Shown: positions 5,318 to 9,062 of the stretch, in pieces
Layout of the letters: each line of letters begins with the position of its first letter
Numbering within the stretch: the first letter of the stretch is position 1
Assembly (NCBI GenBank): GCA_902795985.1
Contig: CADBNG010000247.1
Location: 1 to 9,062, forward strand
Source of the DNA: an uncultured Lachnospiraceae bacterium
GTDB taxonomy: Bacteria > Bacillota_A > Clostridia > Lachnospirales > Lachnospiraceae
Direction: 5' to 3'
DNA: 9,062 nt
Program-made: the position numbers and the translations under genes
Notes under the pieces: model-generated
The model's database searches: none
Seen by the model: only the letters and a program-made list of their open reading frames with translations
Told to the model about the DNA's origin: nothing

Positions 5318-7741
5318 ATGTATGAATTAAAACCCGTAACCCCGCGCGTGCAGAAGATGCGCGGCAAATACCGCAATACGAAGCCGAGGATCTGTACGGC
5401 CCGGTACCGCCTGGTCACGGATTTTTACAGGGAAAATCCCCGGCTGACCGGGATTCTGCGGCGGGCAAAGAACCTGAAATACGTCTGCGAAAACATCCCG
5501 GTCCGTATTTATGAGGACGAAGTGATCGTGGGCGAGCAGGGCTCGTCCTACCGGGCCTGCGCGCTGTATCCCGAAACCGGCATCGCCTGGATCCGGGATG
5601 AAATCGATACGCTCCCGACCCGGTATCTGGATCCGTATGATATCAGCGAAGAGGATAAAAAGTACATTCTGGAAACGCTGGATTTCTGGGCAGATCACGC
5701 CCACGGCGTTTATGCCGATGCCTATGTGCCGGATTTTCTGGCGGCGCACGAGGGAAACGGCGTAACCACTTTCCGGACAAAAGGCGGGCATCTGGCTCCG
5801 GTGGGCCATTTCTGCGCGAATCATCAGAAAGCCATTCACAAGGGCTTCGGCGCAGTGAAAAAAGAAGCGGACGCGAAGGTCCGGGAACTGGAAGCGCAGG
5901 GCCTTCCGGGCAATACCATCGATTCCTACAATTTCTACCGGGCTGTTTCCATCGCCTGCGATGCCGTGATGATCCTTGCGAAACGCTATGCGCGGGAAGC
6001 GCGCCGGCAGATGGAGGCCTGCGCCGAACCGGAGCGCCGGGCGGAACTGGCCATGATGGCGGATTCGCTGGACTATATCATGGAAGAACCCTGCCGGACC
6101 TTTTATGACGGCCTGCAGTGCCTGTTCCTGTACCAGACCGTTCTTGCCCTGGACGGAAATCTGCACGGACTGTCCTTCGGCCGCATTGACCAGTATCTGA
6201 TCGATCTGTATGAAAAGGATCTGGAAGCGAAGCGCATTACACCGGAGTATGCGCAGGAGCTTCTGGATCTGTTTTATTTAAAAGTGGCGGAAGTCAATAA
6301 AGTGGTAGGGCTGATCCCGACGGAATCCGGTCCGGGCTATACCAGCGGCCAGCTGATGACGCTGGGAGGCGTGGATAAAGACGGAAATGACGCGTCCAAT
6401 GACGTCACCTATATGATGCTCCAGTCCGCGGGCCGGCTGGTGCTTCATGATCCGCCCCAGGCCCTCCGGATCCATGCCGGAACTCCGGATGAACTCTGGG
6501 AAGCGGCATTACGGACCACAAAGATTGCCGGAGGAGTCCCTTCGCTTGAAAACGACGAAGTGATCATTCCGGCCCTGATGAAGAGAGGCCTTTCCCTGGA
6601 AAGCGCCCGGAACTACTGCCTGATCGGCTGCGTGGAGCCTTCCGGCTGCGGCGACGAATGGCCGGCCTGCGGCGGTCCCGGGGCGGAGTCCTACTTCAAT
6701 CTGGCCAATGCCCTCTGCCTGGCGCTGAACGACGGTTTCAACCCCATGCCCAGCCGGAGCGGCGCGCCTCGGAAGGAGCGGGTAGGCCTGCCCACGGGAT
6801 ATCTGAAGGATATGACGTCGATGGACCAGGTCTGGGACGCTTTCCGCCGGCAGGTGGAGTTTTTCGTCAATCTTCACTGCGCCTGCGCCAATTCCTATGA
6901 ATATACGACGCGGGATGTGCTGCCGCTCCCGGTAGTGTCCGCCATGATCGACGGCTGCATGGAGAGCGGGAAGGACGTTATGTACGGCGGCGCGAAATAC
7001 AATTCCACCGGCATTGCGGGCATCGCCCTCGGCAACGCGGCGGACAGCCTGCAGATGATCCGGCATCTGGTTTTTGAGGAGAAAATCTGCACGGCGGCGG
7101 AACTTCAGGAGGCATTGGAAAAGAACTGGGAAGGATATGAATCCCTGCATCACTATATTAAAACCCGGGCGCCGCATTACGGCAACAACGATCCGGAAGC
7201 GGACCGGTACGTGCACCCGGTAACGGAGATGTTCGCCAAAGCGGTGTATTCCCATACCGGCCCCCGGGGCAACCATTTTGCTCCGGGAATGTATCCGGTC
7301 ACCACGAATATTTTCTTCGGAAAAATGACGCCGGCGACCCCGGACGGACGGTTTAAGGGCGAACCTCTGGCGGACGGGATCTCACCGGTTCAGGGGAAAG
7401 ACAAAGGCGGGCCCACCGCGCTGTTGTCCTCCGTCCTTCATTTTGACAATCAGACAGATTATTCCAACGGAACGCTGCTGAACATGAAATTTGACCCCGG
7501 CTCCGTCAGGACGGAAGAAGACATCCGCAAGCTGGCGATGCTGGTCCGGACTTATTTTGCTTCCGGAGGCATGGAAATGCAGATTAATGTGGTGGATTCG
7601 GCAACGATGCGGAAGGCGCAGGAGAAGCCGGAGGAATACCGGGACCTGGTAGTGCGGGTCGCCGGTTTCAGCGCGTATTTTGTGGAACTTGCGCCGGCGG
7701 GGCAGAAGGATCTGATCAGCCGGACGGAACTGAATCTGTAG
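5318..7741 (+). CDS. Glycyl radical enzyme B (eliminase-like GRE, substrate unknown)
   Basis: 807 residues. The N-terminal part carries IVGEQGS and ALYPETG, as in mainstream GRE eliminases. Further on are GGHLAP, SFGRIDQY, the thiyl loop IGCVEPSG with catalytic Cys438 and Glu440, ALNDGFNP, and GCMESGKDV...GGAKYN. The C-terminal motif RVAGFSAYF holds radical Gly783, 24 residues from the end. The CVEP loop is shared with glycerol, propanediol and choline lyases and with isethionate and hydroxyproline GREs, so a C-O, C-N or C-S bond-cleaving reaction on a small polar substrate is plausible. I cannot match it to one of these, and the flanking cut, microcompartment or sulfonate genes that mark some of them are absent. 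It is about 40% identical to GRE A over the central region and about 70% over the last 60 residues. It needs an activase that is not encoded here. URO-D B follows 94 nt downstream, with a terminator-like hairpin in the gap. Confidence 0.93.
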   Translation: MYELKPVTPRVQKMRGKYRNTKPRICTARYRLVTDFYRENPRLTGILRRAKNLKYVCENIPVRIYEDEVIVGEQGSSYRACALYPETGIAWIRDEIDTLPTRYLDPYDISEEDKKYILETLDFWADHAHGVYADAYVPDFLAAHEGNGVTTFRTKGGHLAPVGHFCANHQKAIHKGFGAVKKEADAKVRELEAQGLPGNTIDSYNFYRAVSIACDAVMILAKRYAREARRQMEACAEPERRAELAMMADSLDYIMEEPCRTFYDGLQCLFLYQTVLALDGNLHGLSFGRIDQYLIDLYEKDLEAKRITPEYAQELLDLFYLKVAEVNKVVGLIPTESGPGYTSGQLMTLGGVDKDGNDASNDVTYMMLQSAGRLVLHDPPQALRIHAGTPDELWEAALRTTKIAGGVPSLENDEVIIPALMKRGLSLESARNYCLIGCVEPSGCGDEWPACGGPGAESYFNLANALCLALNDGFNPMPSRSGAPRKERVGLPTGYLKDMTSMDQVWDAFRRQVEFFVNLHCACANSYEYTTRDVLPLPVVSAMIDGCMESGKDVMYGGAKYNSTGIAGIALGNAADSLQMIRHLVFEEKICTAAELQEALEKNWEGYESLHHYIKTRAPHYGNNDPEADRYVHPVTEMFAKAVYSHTGPRGNHFAPGMYPVTTNIFFGKMTPATPDGRFKGEPLADGISPVQGKDKGGPTALLSSVLHFDNQTDYSNGTLLNMKFDPGSVRTEEDIRKLAMLVRTYFASGGMEMQINVVDSATMRKAQEKPEEYRDLVVRVAGFSAYFVELAPAGQKDLISRTELNL

Positions 7742-7751
7742 AACACAGGAT

Positions 7752-7782
7752 AAGGCCCGCCGGGCAGGAGCGGAGGCTTTTT
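7752..7782 (+). terminator. Terminator/attenuator-like hairpin between GRE B and URO-D B
   Basis: AAGGCCCGC (7752-7760) can pair with GCG-ga-GGCTTT (7770-7780), using a two-base bulge and one G-T pair. The loop is 7761-7769, and T continues to 7782. It sits 10 nt after the GRE B stop. The pairing is imperfect, so it may only partly stop transcription and lower URO-D B relative to GRE B. It may also be chance. Confidence 0.4.
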
Positions 7783-7819
7783 CCATATCATTCGGGAATC
7801 CATTTACTGTGCATCCAGC

Positions 7820-7829
7820 AGGAGGTGAT
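7820..7829 (+). promoter_or_regulatory. Full-length Shine-Dalgarno for the GTG start of URO-D B
   Basis: AGGAGGTGAT is complementary to the whole usual anti-Shine-Dalgarno tail of 16S rRNA. The GTG at 7836 gives VLTAREN, which aligns with MLTAREN of URO-D A. An earlier in-frame GTG at 7809 has no ribosome site. The ATG at 7828 is out of frame. Confidence 0.85.
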
Positions 7830-7835
7830 GTTTCA

Positions 7836-8876
7836 GTGCTTACAGCAAGGGAAAACATGATAGAACTTCTTGAACGCCGGACTCCGGAACGGATTGTCAA
7901 CCAGTTTGAAGGCCTGGCCTTCGTGGTGGATCCTTTCCTGGCCAGTTACGAATGGCCGGAGCCGGGCTCGCCGATCCCCGTAGCGGATCCCTGGGGCGTT
8001 TATTTCTCCCATCCGGACAATGTTCCGGCCAGTTTTCCGCTGCAGGATGAGCAGCACCTTCTGGTAAAGGATATCGAGCACTGGCGGGATTATGTGAAGG
8101 TCCCTTCCCTTAAATTTTCGGAGGAACGATGGGAAATCTGTCATAAAATGCTGGAGGACATCGATCAGAAGAAAACCCTTCCGGCCCTGCTTATGGCGCC
8201 CGGCCTTTTCGAACAGTGCCACGATATGTGCCGGATTGAAGAAACGCTGATGGCCATGTACGAATACCCGGACGAGATCCATGACATGATTAAAATGCTG
8301 ACGGATTTCGAGCTGGAACTGGCGGAAAACTACTGCAGCCGGTTTCACCCCGAGGCGGTTTTCCATCATGACGACTGGGGCGGCCAGCGGACCACATTTA
8401 TGAGCGTTTCCATGTTCGAGGACTTTTTCGTGGATGCGTACCGGCAGATTTACGGCTATCTTCACAGCCATGGCGTGAAATACATTTTCCATCATTCCGA
8501 CAGCTACGCCGCGACGCTGGTGCCTTCCATGATTGAAATGGGGATTGACGTCTGGCAGGGATGCTTCTCCACAAACAACATTCCGGAGCTGATTCAGAAA
8601 TACGGGGATCAGATTATGTTCATGGGCGGAATTGAGAACTGCCTGGTGGATTTTGAAGGCTGGACGCCGGAGAATAACCGGGAAGTCGTCCGCCGTACGA
8701 TAAAGGAATGCGGGACAAAGTCCTTCATCCCCTGTATTGCCCAGGGCGGCGCGGGCTCCGTGTTTGACGGGGTTTATATGAGCCTTACGGATGAAATTGA
8801 TTACTATAACTGTGAAACCTACGGCTTTTCCAAAAAGGATCTGGAAGAGAGCCGGGGACCGATCGTCATGATCTGA
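7836..8876 (+). CDS. URO-D-fold (uroporphyrinogen decarboxylase-like / MtaA-CmuA-type) protein B
   Basis: 346 residues with a GTG start, collinear with URO-D A and about 78% identical by hand count. Differences cluster at residues 26-50 (a loop after VNQFE), at about 95-120, and in the last 20 residues. The core motifs are the same: FHHDDWG, FHHSDSY at 218-224 with H220 and D222, FMGGIENC, and FIPCIAQG. The HxC to HxD change relative to MtaA-type methyltransferases is therefore shared by both copies, which argues that it is functional rather than decay. Sitting directly after GRE B, it mirrors the URO-D A/GRE A pair, suggesting that each GRE has its own partner. It could handle the substrate or product of the GRE, for example by methyl transfer or decarboxylation, but this is inference. 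The coding frame is intact. Confidence 0.9.
   Translation: MLTARENMIELLERRTPERIVNQFEGLAFVVDPFLASYEWPEPGSPIPVADPWGVYFSHPDNVPASFPLQDEQHLLVKDIEHWRDYVKVPSLKFSEERWEICHKMLEDIDQKKTLPALLMAPGLFEQCHDMCRIEETLMAMYEYPDEIHDMIKMLTDFELELAENYCSRFHPEAVFHHDDWGGQRTTFMSVSMFEDFFVDAYRQIYGYLHSHGVKYIFHHSDSYAATLVPSMIEMGIDVWQGCFSTNNIPELIQKYGDQIMFMGGIENCLVDFEGWTPENNREVVRRTIKECGTKSFIPCIAQGGAGSVFDGVYMSLTDEIDYYNCETYGFSKKDLEESRGPIVMI
8472..8506 (+). repeat. 35-bp perfect direct repeat, copy 2 (inside URO-D B)
   Basis: Exact match to 2306-2340, 6166 bp apart in the same orientation. See copy 1. Recombination between the copies would remove both GREs and leave one hybrid URO-D gene. Confidence 0.85.
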
Positions 8877-8878
8877 CG

Positions 8879-8894
8879 GCGGCCGGCCGCGGCC
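8879..8894. repeat. Overlapping GC-only palindromes
   Basis: GCGGCCGGCCGC at 8879-8890 is a perfect 12-bp palindrome and GGCCGCGGCC at 8885-8894 a perfect 10-bp one. They lie just after the URO-D B stop and before the terminator hairpin. No function is apparent. Confidence 0.5.
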
Positions 8895-8898
8895 TGTA

Positions 8899-8936
8899 AA
8901 AAGCTGACAGAGGGGACGCCCCCTCTGCCAGCTTTT
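8899..8936. terminator. Bidirectional intrinsic terminator hairpin
   Basis: A 17-bp stem pairs 8899-8915 with 8920-8936, with one A-C mismatch, around a 4-nt loop ACGC. An A run opens it and a T run closes it, so it can act on both strands. It lies between the convergent URO-D B and right-edge genes, as expected for a shared terminator. Its core GACAG-AGGGGACGC resembles the core GACAT-GGGGACGC of the hairpin after GRE A. Confidence 0.75.
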
Positions 8937-8957
8937 ACCTTTTATGAGGGAAACCGG

Positions 8958-9062
8958 TCAGTCATCCGATTTTTCCTGGTCGCTGATCAGCCGGCCCAGA
9001 AGCCTCATCTCCCGGGTGAGCAGGACCGTACAGAGGATCACGGTTCCGAGATCCGCAAGGAC
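8958..9062 (-). CDS. C-terminal end of an unidentified, probably membrane, protein
   Basis: Reading leftward from the right edge, 34 open codons end in a TGA at 8960-8958. The visible residues begin with a hydrophobic stretch (LADLGTVILCTVLLT) followed by a charged tail (REMRLLGRL, then ISDQEKSDD). This looks like a last transmembrane helix and a cytoplasmic C-terminal tail, such as a transporter or other integral membrane protein. The fragment is too short to name a family. It converges on URO-D B, with the bidirectional terminator between them, which supports it being real. Confidence 0.5.
   Translation of the reverse strand, partial: VLADLGTVILCTVLLTREMRLLGRLISDQEKSDD

Noticed and set aside
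5318..7741. Choline TMA-lyase (CutC) or true pyruvate formate-lyase
   Set aside because: Only a single catalytic Cys is seen, in CVE, which excludes pyruvate formate-lyase (Cys-Cys). No cut or microcompartment genes are nearby and I could not confirm choline-pocket residues, so no symbol was given.

Overview
The window is GC-rich and codes densely on the + strand, with strong Shine-Dalgarno sequences; one of them, AGGAGGTGAT, is the full complement of a typical 16S rRNA 3' tail. Together with two oxygen-sensitive glycyl radical enzymes (GREs) and a flavin/Fe-S enoate-reductase-type enzyme, this suggests a strict anaerobe, most likely a GC-rich Firmicute (Clostridia-like) from a gut or other anoxic habitat. 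That taxonomy is inference; no rRNA or marker gene is present.

Layout: (1) positions 1-1424, minus strand, hold the N-terminal two thirds of an Old Yellow Enzyme/2,4-dienoyl-CoA reductase-type flavoprotein that runs off the left edge. (2) Positions 1425-1669 are a divergent intergenic region with an AT-rich core that probably carries the promoters. (3) Four + strand genes follow as two mirrored pairs: URO-D-like protein A (1670-2713), GRE A (2763-5213), GRE B (5318-7741), URO-D-like protein B (7836-8876). (4) Large hairpins lie after GRE A (5216-5290) and after URO-D B (8899-8936), and a smaller terminator-like hairpin lies between GRE B and URO-D B (7752-7782). (5) A minus-strand gene converges from the right edge; only its last 34 codons, membrane-helix-like, are visible.

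Both GREs keep the catalytic Cys-X-Glu loop and the C-terminal glycyl radical motif, so both look active, but neither matches a characterised substrate class that I can name with confidence. The two URO-D-like proteins are about 78% identical by hand count, while the two GREs are only about 40% identical. Both URO-D copies have HxD where methyltransferases of the MtaA type have the zinc-binding HxC. No GRE activase (radical SAM), corrinoid protein or regulator is in the window. The simplest reading is an uncharacterised anaerobic catabolic locus in which two related radical lyases each work with a near-identical URO-D-fold partner, with a flavin ene-reductase transcribed divergently. The substrate is unknown.
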